From CBDCRK01 sp965220955 (GTDB lineage: Bacteria > Desulfobacterota > Binatia > Bin18 > CBDCRK01): a stretch of 64,000 bases of DNA. The notes under the pieces were generated by a model. The model was not told the DNA's origin and ran no database searches. It saw only the letters and a list, made by a program, of their open reading frames with translations. The stretch covers positions 186,001 to 250,000 of the forward strand of contig CBDCRK010000035.1 of the NCBI GenBank assembly GCA_965220955.1. The letters run 5' to 3'. The stretch's first letter is position 1. Each line of letters opens with the position of its first letter. Made by a program: the position numbers and the translations under genes. This document shows, in pieces, positions 7,854-16,824 of the stretch.

Positions 7854-10800
7854 ATGAGCGATCCGGCCATATCCGAAGCAGGACCGGAGGGCGCGCGACC
7901 GGCCCCGGATTCCCTGGAAAAGTTCGACCGACTGAAGGCCATTCTGCGGGCGATGTTCCAACTCGACCGGGGTGACCTGGATTTCGGCCTGTACCGGATT
8001 ATGAACCTGAAGGCGGAGGAAATCATTGGTTTCCTCGACAACGACCTGCTGCCGCAGGTGCGGACGGCGCTGGCGGGAAACACCGCCAACAGGCAGGTCG
8101 AATTGGAAAAGGAACTGGCTAAGGCCCGTGAACAGGCCAGAGACTTGGGCGTCCCTCCCGAGACCACGCCGAAGGTTATAGATCTGGAACGACAACTGGC
8201 CGAGGCCAAGGCGGACGCAGCCGCGGAAACCGATGTCTACAACCATCTCGCCAACTTCTTCGCCCGGTATTACAACGAGGGCGATTTCATGTCGCTGCGC
8301 CGTTATTCGGGCGGCGGCCAGCCGACCTATCTGATTCCCTACGACGGCGAGGAAGTGAAGCTGCACTGGGCCAATCAGGATCAGTACTACGTCAAGTCAA
8401 CCGAGAATTACGCCTCCTACGTCTTCACTGTGGGCAAAGGCGCGGAAAAACGGCGCGTGCGGTTTGAGATAGCAAAGGCGGACAACGAAAAGGACAACAT
8501 CAAGGAAGTCGGCGGCAGGCAGCGCCGTTTCCTGTTGGCAGAGAGCGAGACTACAAAGCCTGCCCTGAGCGCGGTCGAAGGGGCGGTCGAACTCGACAAC
8601 GGCGAACTGGTTATTCGCTTCGAGCACCGGCCATTGACGGAACGCGAAAAGAGAAGCTACCCCGGAAGCGGCAGCAAACAGCAGGACCAGATCAACGAGG
8701 CGGCCCGTGAACGAATCCTGAAAGCCTTGAAACCGGACTGGCTGACGCTTCTCGCTCCACTCGCCCCAACGGAAAGCAACCCCGACCGCACCGTTCTGGA
8801 CAAGCACCTTGCCGTGTACACGGCCAAGAACAGCTTCGATTACTTCATTCACAAAGACTTGGGCGGATTCCTGCGCCGCGAATTGGATTTGTACCTGAAG
8901 ACCGACGTGTTGAACCTGGACGATTTAGCAATGGGCGATGCAGCCCGGCTGAACCGGATGCTGGCGCGAATGCGGGCGGTCCGTCATGTGGCGGACAAAA
9001 TCATCGCCTTTCTAGCGCAGATAGAGGATTTTCAGAAACAGCTCTGGCTCAAGAAGAAATTCGTGCTGGAAACACAGTATTGCGTCACACTCGACCGTGT
9101 GCCGGAAGCGCTGTATGCCGAGATTGCCGCCAACGACGCGCAACACGATGAATGGGTAAAACTGTTTGCTATTAAAGAGATTGAAGGCGACCTCACCAAC
9201 GGCAACACGGGATATACCAATCCGTTGACCGTAAAGTTTCTCAAAACCAATCCGTATCTAGTGCTGGACACTCGGCATTTTGACCGAGACTTCACGGATA
9301 GGCTCTTGGCGGCGCTCTCCAAAGACGGACCGCTGGACGATCAATTGGACGGCCTGCTCATTCACGGCGAGAATTTTCAAGCCCTGAACTTGCTCCAAGC
9401 GCGATACCAGGGCCAGGTAAAGTGTGTTTATATCGACCCGCCGTATAACACAGACGCTTCTGAGATCCTCTATAAGAATGGTTACAAAAGCTCTTCGTGG
9501 CTGTCACTTTTAGAAAGCCGAATAAGAGCATCCCAGAAGTTACTTGCTGATGATGGAATCCTATGCGTCACTATTGACGATTTTGAATTTCATCGTTGCA
9601 GATTGCTTCTGGAAGACTTGTTCTCTTGTGAATTGTTGCTGGGAGTAGTTGCGATAAAAAACAACCCTTCTGGACGCTCAACAGGTAAAGGTTTTTCAAT
9701 CGCCCATGAGTACGCTCTGTTTGTTGGTAACAGCGAGGGTACGACAATTGGAAGGCTGTCACATTCAGAAAAACAGTTGTCGAGATACAAATTCAAAGAC
9801 GAGCAAGGGGCGTTCGAGTGGGTCAACTTTAGAAAGCACGGCGGGGCAAATGCGAATCGGTGGGCACGTCCTAAGCTATTTTATCCAATTTTTGTCTCAG
9901 ATGACGATGTGCGATTTCCACAAGCAACGTGGAACAATGAGGCTAATGAGTGGGAGCTAGACGAAGAACCTCTCTCGCATGAAACTATCCTTTACCCTGT
10001 GGCTCCCGACGGCTCAGAGAAGACTTGGAAATGGGGACTCGACACATCCAAAGCTGCAATAGAAGAATTCTGCGTGAAGAGAGACCAAACCGGTGCACTA
10101 GGAGTCTACCGCAAAGCTAGACTGAACGACCAAGGTACTCTCCCCCTGACAGTGTGGGATAAGAGCGAGCACTCCTCTACCGAATATGGGACAAATCTTC
10201 TCAGGCAGATATTTGGAGAATCCGAGAAGTTCTCATTTCCGAAATCGGTTCATGCAACTGTCGATTCGCTTCGTGTCTCAAAGGCATCAGCATCGGCTCA
10301 TGTGATGGATTACTTCGCCGGTTCCGGCACCACCGGCCATGCGGTCATCAATCTCAACCGTGAAGACAACGGGTCACGCAAGTACATTCTGGTAGAGGTC
10401 GGCCACCACTTCGACACAGTATTGTTGCCGCGCATGAAAAAAGTCGTCTACTCGCCGGACTGGAAGGACGGCATGCCGTTTTCGCGCAAGGGCGTCACAC
10501 AGTTGTTCAAGTACGTCCGCCTCGAATCCTACGAAGACACGCTGGACAGTCTCGAACTGACGCCACGCTCGAACGAGCAGGCCGAGTTGCTGGCGGAAAA
10601 CCCTGCGCTGGCCGAGGATTACCGGCTACGCTATGCGCTTGGTGAGGAAACGGCCGGGAGCGCGTGCCTGCTGGGCAAGCACTTCACCGACTCATTCGCT
10701 TACACGCTCTCAGTCGTGCGCGACGGTGTTCGCCAAGAAGCGCCGGTTGATCTGCCCGAAACGTTCAACTATCTGATCGGCCTGCACGGCGAAGTGTGGC

Positions 10801-11078
10801 GACGAATCGACGGCGTGCTTGCCATTATCGGCACGGACGCTGAGGGCAGGCGTACCCTGATTCTGTGGCGCAATCTGGATGAGATGGACAATACTGCACT
10901 GGAAGCGTGGTTTCTTCGCCATCGTCCTAAGTTCGGAACGCTCGACCTCATCTACGTCAACGGCGACCACACCTTGAACGCGCTGAAACAGTCAGATGAA
11001 GCACGGACCGCTAAGACCATTGAGCCGGTTTTCCGGGAGTTGATGTTTGAGGAAGCTGACCGGAAGGAGGAGATATGA
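7854..11078 (+). CDS. Large site-specific DNA methyltransferase, type III-like Mod
   Basis: A 1074-residue N6/N4-type amino-methyltransferase. The catalytic motif DPPYNT is at about residue 528 and the AdoMet-binding FAGSGTTGHAVINL at about residue 821, i.e. catalytic motif first (beta class, as in type III Mod). An ~500-residue N-terminal region (LKAILRAMFQLDRGDLDFGL onward) with a coiled-coil (residues 80-130) precedes it, and a C-terminal domain follows. The ATG at 7854 is preferred; an in-frame GTG at 7839 is possible. It partners with the restriction helicase gene at 12214. A dispersed repeat is embedded at codons 236-244. Confidence 0.85.
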   Translation: MSDPAISEAGPEGARPAPDSLEKFDRLKAILRAMFQLDRGDLDFGLYRIMNLKAEEIIGFLDNDLLPQVRTALAGNTANRQVELEKELAKAREQARDLGVPPETTPKVIDLERQLAEAKADAAAETDVYNHLANFFARYYNEGDFMSLRRYSGGGQPTYLIPYDGEEVKLHWANQDQYYVKSTENYASYVFTVGKGAEKRRVRFEIAKADNEKDNIKEVGGRQRRFLLAESETTKPALSAVEGAVELDNGELVIRFEHRPLTEREKRSYPGSGSKQQDQINEAARERILKALKPDWLTLLAPLAPTESNPDRTVLDKHLAVYTAKNSFDYFIHKDLGGFLRRELDLYLKTDVLNLDDLAMGDAARLNRMLARMRAVRHVADKIIAFLAQIEDFQKQLWLKKKFVLETQYCVTLDRVPEALYAEIAANDAQHDEWVKLFAIKEIEGDLTNGNTGYTNPLTVKFLKTNPYLVLDTRHFDRDFTDRLLAALSKDGPLDDQLDGLLIHGENFQALNLLQARYQGQVKCVYIDPPYNTDASEILYKNGYKSSSWLSLLESRIRASQKLLADDGILCVTIDDFEFHRCRLLLEDLFSCELLLGVVAIKNNPSGRSTGKGFSIAHEYALFVGNSEGTTIGRLSHSEKQLSRYKFKDEQGAFEWVNFRKHGGANANRWARPKLFYPIFVSDDDVRFPQATWNNEANEWELDEEPLSHETILYPVAPDGSEKTWKWGLDTSKAAIEEFCVKRDQTGALGVYRKARLNDQGTLPLTVWDKSEHSSTEYGTNLLRQIFGESEKFSFPKSVHATVDSLRVSKASASAHVMDYFAGSGTTGHAVINLNREDNGSRKYILVEVGHHFDTVLLPRMKKVVYSPDWKDGMPFSRKGVTQLFKYVRLESYEDTLDSLELTPRSNEQAELLAENPALAEDYRLRYALGEETAGSACLLGKHFTDSFAYTLSVVRDGVRQEAPVDLPETFNYLIGLHGEVWRRIDGVLAIIGTDAEGRRTLILWRNLDEMDNTALEAWFLRHRPKFGTLDLIYVNGDHTLNALKQSDEARTAKTIEPVFRELMFEEADRKEEI
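8559..8583 (+). repeat. CTTCGAC..GCTCAGG repeat inserted in frame in the methyltransferase
   Basis: The complement of this 25-bp stretch, CCCCTTCGACCGC then GCTCAGGGCAGG, matches the intergenic repeat at 42096-42121 at 22 of 25 positions. Inside the gene it encodes PALSAVEG and keeps the frame, between ESETTK and GAVELDNG. Confidence 0.7.
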
Positions 11079-11213
11079 GCCCGGAAATTATTGCCGTCGC
11101 GGCCGTAGGGGTGGCCCCTGGCAGGCTTAATCCTGACTGGCCAACGGGCCATCCGCGCCGAGTTGGCGGCCCAGCGCCAGGACCTCGCCGCTTTGCGCGA
11201 GCGGATGGCCTAG
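11075..11213 (+). pseudogene. 45-codon membrane/coiled-coil mini-protein, frameshifted
   Basis: An ATGA overlap with the methyltransferase stop and a near-perfect GGAAGGAGGAG ribosome site begin MSPEIIAVAAVGVA, but a CCCC run then shifts the frame. Removing one C gives LAGLILTGQRAIRAELAAQ and ends LRERMA before TAG at 11211, a 45-codon protein with one membrane segment and a basic coiled coil. Proteins of this form (short TM plus LRERMARLEG helix) are common small accessory proteins of unknown role. A single indel or sequence error separates it from intact. Confidence 0.55.
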
Positions 11214-11234
11214 ATCTCCTGACGCCCTGCCCCT

Positions 11235-11260
11235 GTCGGATTATGCTACGCTAATCCGAC
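11235..11260. repeat. Intergenic hairpin GTCGGATTA..TAATCCGAC
   Basis: A perfect 9-bp inverted repeat with an 8-base loop (TGCTACGC), the form of the widespread GTAGGTCGGATTAGC-type intergenic repeat. It sits between the mini-gene relic and the AbiJ-like relic, possibly as a terminator. Confidence 0.5.
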
Positions 11261-11292
11261 CTACGGGAATTGAATGAGATGGACGAGGAATA

Positions 11293-12195
11293 ATGACACA
11301 CGGCAACGACAATGATATCGACAAGTTGGCCTTTTCATAGCGATACGGCAAAGCTCCACTGCCCGAGCCTATGCAATTGGAGTCTATCCCACAGAGATTC
11401 CGGCAAGAGATATGGGTCCGTATAGATGGGGAAATTATCGATTCGAGTAATTGGAGTGATTTTGTTGATGGATATCCTTTTTGCGTACAATTTTTTACGG
11501 AAGATAATTTAGGTCGTATCATGTATCTATATAAATTCCTCATCCTTGAGCAATTTCATGACGAAATCGGGTCAGATGGGCCGGCAGCGTGCAGGAATTT
11601 TTTTAAGGAATTTAATGGTGAGCTCGGGGAATTATCATCAGGTTCTAACACTCATTGAATTCGTCCTGCGGAATGAATACTGTTCGGAAGACCTGCGCAA
11701 GCGCCTGGTTGGCGCCTTTGACGAGGCTCCAATTGCGTATTGTGTTGAAGAGATCGACGGACTTCCCACTATTATACCGCGGGCGAGCCATGAAGCCGGC
11801 GAAGCAACGCAACGAGCTATCCAAACGATTCAGGACAGCAGCATGGAAGGTGCGGCCACGCACCTGCGCCAGGCAGCGGAACACCTAAACGCGCAGAGAT
11901 ACGCGGATTCGATCAGAGAAAGCATCGGTGCCGTAGAGTCTGTCGCTCGACGTATTGCCCCCAATGAAAATACGCTCGGGGGGCCTTAAAATCTTTGGAA
12001 AAGAAGGGCCTTCTCAAAAACAATCAACTCAAAAAAGGCTTTGAACAAATATATGCCTATACCAACAGCGAAGAAGGTGTTCGTCATTCGTTGGTATTTA
12101 AGGATTCGGCTGATGTCGGGCTAGACGAGGCCACGTTCATGTTCGGGGCTTGTGCGTCCTTTGCCGCCTATCTCGTCAGCAAACACCGTCAAATG
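11293..12195 (+). pseudogene. AbiJ-NTD4-like (abortive infection) gene, multiply broken
   Basis: Three frames together read as one ~300-residue protein resembling the AbiJ N-terminal domain 4 family. GAGGAA precedes ATG 11293 (MTHGNDNDIDKLAFS), stopped by TAG 11338 where CAG would give FSQRYGKAPLPEPMQLESIP. A frameshift near 11630 leads to YHQVLTLIEFVLRN, and the IRESIGAVESVAR helix follows. A G6 run at 11977 lacks one G: restoring it joins NTLGG to ALKSLEKKG, KGFEQIYAYT and ATFMFGACASFAAYLV. The last frame has no stop and enters the restriction gene. Lost function is likely, given three independent lesions. Confidence 0.65.
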
Positions 12196-12213
12196 GAACA
12201 AGGCGACGCCTCA

Positions 12214-15200
12214 ATGACCCCTCTCCAAAACCGTCTCGCCCTGCACCGTTTCGTCTGCCAAGAGTTCGGCTACGAGGACATGCGTGCCATGCTGGACCGG
12301 CTGCGCGACGTGCCGGCCCGTCTTGATGCAAGCGGCGAGAGCGAATATGCCCGCGCCTTGTATCTGAATCCGGCCCGGGCGAACATCACCCCCGACCAGC
12401 TTTCCACGTACGACGCCAACCTCGTGGCGCATAGCCGCCGGCTACGCATGACCGGCGAAGACGGGCGAGAATGGAAGCCTTATCAATATCTCGCCCTACT
12501 GTTTACCGAACACTATCTGAACCGCTATTTCACTGACCCCGAAGCGCTGTGCGCCGACCTGAACGCGGCCAAGGCCGGGGACCGGCTGATCTCGACCATG
12601 CCGGATTATGAGCCGGACGATCTGCGCACTCTTGCCTTTCAGAGTGCGACCGGCTCCGGCAAGACGCTCCTCATGCACGCCCACGTCCTGCAATTTCGAC
12701 ACTACCTGGACCGGTCCGGCGGGCGGCTGAACAACATCGTCCTGCTGACGCCGAACGAGCAGATGTCGGCGCAGCACGAGCGCGAGTTGCAGGCGAGCGG
12801 CCTGCGGGCGCGGCTGTTTTCAGCCGAGGCCGGGGCCGATTTGTTTTCGCCCATCGAGATCATCGACCTGAACAAACTGGCCGAGAAGAAAGGCGTCAAG
12901 CGCGTGGCCGTGTCGGACTTCGGCAATAACAATCTGGCGCTGGTTGATGAAGGACACCTGGGCGCGTCCGGCAAGGTATGGCGCGAACGCCGCAAGGAAC
13001 TGTCCCGCGGCGGCTTCACGTTTGAGTATTCGGCCACCTTCAACCAGGTGGTTGGCAAGGATACGGAGTTGCTGGACGCCTATAGCAAATGCCTGTTGTT
13101 CGACTACGCCTACCGGCAGTTTCATGCGGACGGCTACGGCAAGGACTACGCCATCTCAAACCTGCCGAGCGGGATAGAAGACGCGAACAGCAACATGTAC
13201 CTGCTCGGCTGCCTGCTGACCTTCTACCAGCAGTGCCGAATCTGGTTGGACAAGGGCGCGCAATGGGCGGCCTTCAACGTCACCAAGCCACTGTGGGTGT
13301 TTCTGGGCAAAACCGTGACCGGCTCCAGTCAGGCGGACATGGAAACGAGGTCCGATGTCGTCCTCATTCTGGACTTCCTGGGCTGGGTGCTGGCGAACGG
13401 CAACACCGTGCGGCCCATGATCGACCGCCTGCTTGCCGGTCAATCGGGCCTGCCCGACGAGACGGGCAGAGACTACTTCGCCGGCCGGTTCGACTATCTC
13501 AAGCGACACTCAAGAGACGACCTGTACGCCGATATGTGTAACGCCCTGTTCCACGGACAGGGGAAGCTCCACGTCGTTTATCTGACCGCGGGAGAAGGCG
13601 AGTTGCACCTGCGCAGCGCGGACAATTCCGTGTTCGGCGTGGTCAACATCGGCGACTCGACAGCTCTTCATAAACTGTTGGTGGAAAAAGCCAACCCCGG
13701 CATCTCCATTGACCGGGAAGCCGGGTTCGCGGAGCGGCTGTTCGCCGATGTGGACAGACCGGACTCACCGGTGAACATCGTAATCGGTGCGCGCCGTTTC
13801 ATTGCCGGTTGGAATTCCTGGCGGGTGAGCACAATGGGGCTGATGCACGTCGGCGTCGGCGAAGGACCGGAAATCATCCAGATGTTCGGGCGCGGCGTGC
13901 GCCTCAAAGGCTGGAACACGAGCCTAAAACGCCACCGCGAAAGTGGGGCAGAACCGCCGAAAGATGGTGCCGACCTCGCAGAACTGGAAACACTGTATAT
14001 CTTCGGGCTGCGCGCCAAGTACATGCAGACTTTCCGGGATCTGCTGGCGAAGGAAGGAATGCGCGTCGAGCAGGAAACGATTGAATTGCCCGTCACCTGG
14101 AACTTCGGCAGGGCAATGGACCTTAAAATCATCCGTATCAGGGACGACCGGAAGTTTGCCTTCTCAGACCAGCGTCCAATACTACCGAACCCTGACCAGA
14201 CGGGTCGTCCCGCCGTGACGCTCGACTTATACTCACAGTTGCAATCTGTGGTATCCGGCGAAGTATCTTCCGCTTCCTCCCCGCATAAAGCCTTAGTCAA
14301 ACTTGAGCCGCGCCATACCGCCTTTTTCAACCGAACCCGTATGTACGACAAGCTGCTGAGGCGGAAACACAAGAATGGCTGGCACAATCTGGTCATCAGA
14401 CCGGAAACGGTCGAACATCTCCTGGGGAATGAGGACTGGTATAATCTCTATATGCCACCGGAACAACTGCCCACCACCGGCTTTCGGAGCGTGAAAGATT
14501 TGGAAGATATCGCTGTCGATCTCATCACCGCATACGCCGATCAGTTCTGGCGCAGGCAGCGCCGACGCTGGGAGAGCGACAATATCGAGGTGGTGACACT
14601 GGACGAGGACGACCCTAACAACGTGGAGACTTACGAGTTATCAACGGACGCGACGCAGGGCCGGTTGATCAACGATCTTCACGAATTAGCGGCGAATGTC
14701 CGAGAAGGGTATTTCGATAACTTGAAGCTCGGCGTCCTTATGGCCGTCGCTCATGCCTACCAGCCTCTTTTATATGCCGGGGCGGATTGCCAAGTCACGG
14801 TCCGGCCAGTCGCCCTGGACGAGAATGAAAAGAGGCTGGTCGAGAAACTGGTTGCTCTGGCCGAAAGCAGTGACTCCTGTTTACGGGGCAAGGATCTCTA
14901 CCTGATCCGCAACCTCACGCGCGGTCGGGGCGTGTCGTTTTTCAACGATTTCGGCTATTACCCCGACTTCATCGTCTGGCTGAAAAGCGTTGACTGCCAG
15001 CACGTCATTTTCCTTGATCCCAAAGGGTTAGGCAGATACGGGGCAAAGGAACGCGAGAAGATTCGGCTGCACCGTGCAATTAAGGACATTGAGGAACGGA
15101 TTCGGAGAACTGACCCGAACCTCCGCTTGCACGCCTATGTCCTGTCCGTCACACCGCCCGAAAAGATTGACTATGGTAGCCGTTCTTCGAGCGATTGGCG

Positions 15201-15276
15201 GGCTGACGGCGTTTATTTCCTGAATGAACCTGATTGCCTAAAGCAGATTATTGGACATGCATTAGAACAAGTGTGA
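12214..15276 (+). CDS. Type III-like restriction endonuclease: SF2 helicase with PD-(D/E)XK-like end
   Basis: About 1020 residues. Helicase motif I SATGSGKT is near residue 144, motif II VDEGH near 245, FEYSATFNQ resembles motif III, and QMFGRGVRLKGW (near 556) resembles motif VI. A C-terminal nuclease-like YYPDFIVWL...HVIFLDPKG lies at 915-937. It should translocate on DNA and cut when the cognate methyltransferase site is unmodified. The start is uncertain: ATG 12214 with upstream AAGG, ATG 12193, or read-through from the AbiJ-like frame, which is open and in phase. The gene has no frame lesions. Confidence 0.82.
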   Translation: MTPLQNRLALHRFVCQEFGYEDMRAMLDRLRDVPARLDASGESEYARALYLNPARANITPDQLSTYDANLVAHSRRLRMTGEDGREWKPYQYLALLFTEHYLNRYFTDPEALCADLNAAKAGDRLISTMPDYEPDDLRTLAFQSATGSGKTLLMHAHVLQFRHYLDRSGGRLNNIVLLTPNEQMSAQHERELQASGLRARLFSAEAGADLFSPIEIIDLNKLAEKKGVKRVAVSDFGNNNLALVDEGHLGASGKVWRERRKELSRGGFTFEYSATFNQVVGKDTELLDAYSKCLLFDYAYRQFHADGYGKDYAISNLPSGIEDANSNMYLLGCLLTFYQQCRIWLDKGAQWAAFNVTKPLWVFLGKTVTGSSQADMETRSDVVLILDFLGWVLANGNTVRPMIDRLLAGQSGLPDETGRDYFAGRFDYLKRHSRDDLYADMCNALFHGQGKLHVVYLTAGEGELHLRSADNSVFGVVNIGDSTALHKLLVEKANPGISIDREAGFAERLFADVDRPDSPVNIVIGARRFIAGWNSWRVSTMGLMHVGVGEGPEIIQMFGRGVRLKGWNTSLKRHRESGAEPPKDGADLAELETLYIFGLRAKYMQTFRDLLAKEGMRVEQETIELPVTWNFGRAMDLKIIRIRDDRKFAFSDQRPILPNPDQTGRPAVTLDLYSQLQSVVSGEVSSASSPHKALVKLEPRHTAFFNRTRMYDKLLRRKHKNGWHNLVIRPETVEHLLGNEDWYNLYMPPEQLPTTGFRSVKDLEDIAVDLITAYADQFWRRQRRRWESDNIEVVTLDEDDPNNVETYELSTDATQGRLINDLHELAANVREGYFDNLKLGVLMAVAHAYQPLLYAGADCQVTVRPVALDENEKRLVEKLVALAESSDSCLRGKDLYLIRNLTRGRGVSFFNDFGYYPDFIVWLKSVDCQHVIFLDPKGLGRYGAKEREKIRLHRAIKDIEERIRRTDPNLRLHAYVLSVTPPEKIDYGSRSSSDWRADGVYFLNEPDCLKQIIGHALEQV

Positions 15277-15341
15277 AACGCTTGAGCCGTCCTAAGGACG
15301 GAAAATGCAAATACAAAGCGCTCTAGAGGGGTTCAAGTTTG

Positions 15342-15500
15342 CTAAGAAGCGTAACCAGCGTTTCGGAAATAATTGGCGTATTCTTGGGATGTGAATGCAT
15401 CAAGGCATCGTGCGATGACGCGCCAGAGATCGTCAACGGTGCGTGCTGCTGCTTGACGCAAGAGAGCGTTGAGTTTTGCGAAGACCTGCTCAATCAGGGG
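15342..15500 (-). mobile_element. IS630-family transposase C-terminal relic
   Basis: On the minus strand an open run of 53 codons encodes PLIEQVFAKLNALLRQAAAR, then TVDDLWRVIARCLDAF and YANYFRNAGYAS ending in TAG. This is the C-terminal DDE segment of IS630 transposases (PIEQ..FAKLKALLRKAA, YFANAGYAS). The rest of the transposase is missing and no terminal repeats were recognised. It borders the restriction island on the right. Confidence 0.78.
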
Positions 15501-15502
15501 GC

Positions 15503-15520
15503 AAAGCCCTTTTGGGCTTT
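15503..15520. terminator. Perfect hairpin AAAGCCC-TTTT-GGGCTTT
   Basis: A 7-bp perfect stem with a 4-base loop overlapping the TAA of the minus-strand 174-residue gene, placed as its terminator. There is no T tract after it on the minus strand. Confidence 0.5.
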
Positions 15521-16043
15521 ACGATCGTTGCTCCTCCTGACCATACTTCTGTCTCATGCGTTCCCACAACGCCAGCCGGCTCCAGTCCGGGTCTTTCTGA
15601 ATTTTCATATCGTTGCTCAGATAGGGGTTAGGAAAAAAGAGCGTGATCATCTGCTCACCTAGGCCGTTCCACAACCGCAGGCCCCAACTGCCCCGCACAT
15701 GGCCCTGCTCCCGGCTGTCATGGAAGAACGCTGCACGCGCTGCCTGCCGCTGTTGTGCGAGCTCCGGTGTGGGCGCGTCCTTGTGTTCGTCGATACAGAG
15801 ATGAAAATGCCAGGGACCCGTGTCCACAGTCAGGTAGCCGTCGAGCATGGTGAGTTTCTTTGGTGGTTCGATAAGACAGATCTCAAATACCGCCCCCTGG
15901 ATGCAAGGACCGAAGATAATCTCGCGCCAGTGCCCCTCGAACAGCTCGCGCAAGAGTTGCTCTAGCCGACCTGCCACCAACTCGATGTCTGTATACTCGC
16001 TTATGCTACCGTCAAGGTTCTGGACAGTCGCTATGCGTTCCAT
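15519..16043 (-). CDS. Conserved protein of unknown function
   Basis: A 174-residue soluble protein. The start MERIATVQNLDGSISEY is chosen because AGGAGGGCAACA lies just before it; the frame is open 25 codons further upstream but without a ribosome site. It has no signal peptide or membrane segment. Notable segments are WHFHLCIDEHK, DSREQGHVRGSWGLRLWNG and ITLFFPNPY. I do not recognise the family with confidence. A HFH..E arrangement could bind metal, but this is a guess. It is a single gene flanked by IS630 debris and a UspB-like gene. Confidence 0.7.
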   Translation of the reverse strand: MERIATVQNLDGSISEYTDIELVAGRLEQLLRELFEGHWREIIFGPCIQGAVFEICLIEPPKKLTMLDGYLTVDTGPWHFHLCIDEHKDAPTPELAQQRQAARAAFFHDSREQGHVRGSWGLRLWNGLGEQMITLFFPNPYLSNDMKIQKDPDWSRLALWERMRQKYGQEEQRS

Positions 16044-16124
16044 TGTTGCCCTCCTGAATGTATGGATCTGGACAGGAACGCTGCTCAGTCCCTCAAGGTC
16101 CAACCAGCTGCGAACCACTCTTTC

Positions 16125-16454
16125 TTACCTTACCAGAACAGCAAAGTAACAGAGTAGTACCATTATAAAGAGAACAAAATAGGCACGAAATAGGATCCAG
16201 AGAGACCTACAGCGCTTAGCTAATGTTAAGTCCTTCAATACCTGGAACTCTCCCCGCCTTAGAAAAGATAGCATCATAATAAAATTCTTAACCGAATTGT
16301 TTGTAAACAATGATGGTTGCCCAAGTTCGTGCCATTTTCTCTTATGCTTTTTTTTCAACCATGATAATGTCCTATGGTAGGAGACAAGAGTCACAACAAA
16401 TATGACCCCTAATAGTGACGAAGTTGCCATTAGCAAATAATCCAATATAATCAT
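16125..16454 (-). CDS. UspB-like small membrane protein
   Basis: A 109-residue protein with a hydrophobic segment at each end (residues 1-25 and 87-107) around a basic cytosolic middle, YHRTLSWLKKKHKRKWHELG, then FFLRRG-like residues in MMLSFLRRGEF. The layout and the GQPSLFTNNS-like segment recall universal stress protein B (UspB), an inner-membrane protein linked to stationary phase and ethanol tolerance. The similarity is weak, so the name is tentative. Confidence 0.55.
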   Translation of the reverse strand: MIILDYLLMATSSLLGVIFVVTLVSYHRTLSWLKKKHKRKWHELGQPSLFTNNSVKNFIMMLSFLRRGEFQVLKDLTLAKRCRSLWILFRAYFVLFIMVLLCYFAVLVR

Positions 16455-16824
16455 ATTTTTCTATGGGTATTGACCTGGGTTGGTTGAATCAAATGGCTTA
16501 CAGCTCCATTCCCCTCTTTCTCTATCCTCCTTCCTAACTCATCCTACTGGTAATTCACAATGCTGTTGTCTTCAAGGACCACGCAAATCAGCTTATTCTC
16601 AACATTATCCATACTCCAATCCATACTCCAAATACTCAAACAGGATCGGAGCGGCAGAGGCTCGGCACTGAGGTCCACTTTGAAAGAGGCACGGGTGGTG
16701 GTTAAGGGGAGTCGGTAGTGGTGAATATATGTCCCCGAGCGTGAGGTGGTCTGGGAGTAAGTACTTACCAAAGCAGGATAAATAGTCTATTTTCTATTTA
16801 ATTTAAACAAATAAGGAGAGAGTT
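16455..16824. other. Intergenic region with a short tandem repeat and likely promoter area
   Basis: No gene was supported in these 370 bases. A 12-bp unit ATCCATACTCCA is repeated exactly in tandem at 16607-16630. The last 60 bases are AT-rich and end with AAGGAGAGAG before the ankyrin gene, so its promoter probably lies there. Confidence 0.5.

Noticed and set aside
11338..11340. TAG as pyrrolysine codon in the AbiJ-like gene
   Set aside because: The gene has two further frameshifts, and CAG restores the family FSQRYG motif, so simple decay is the better reading.
13668..14396. Minus-strand open frame of 242 codons within the restriction gene
   Set aside because: Antisense shadow; Ser/Arg-rich and without motif or start site.
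15339..15662. Plus-strand Cys-rich open frame of 107 codons
   Set aside because: It is antisense to the IS630 transposase tail, which explains the open frame.
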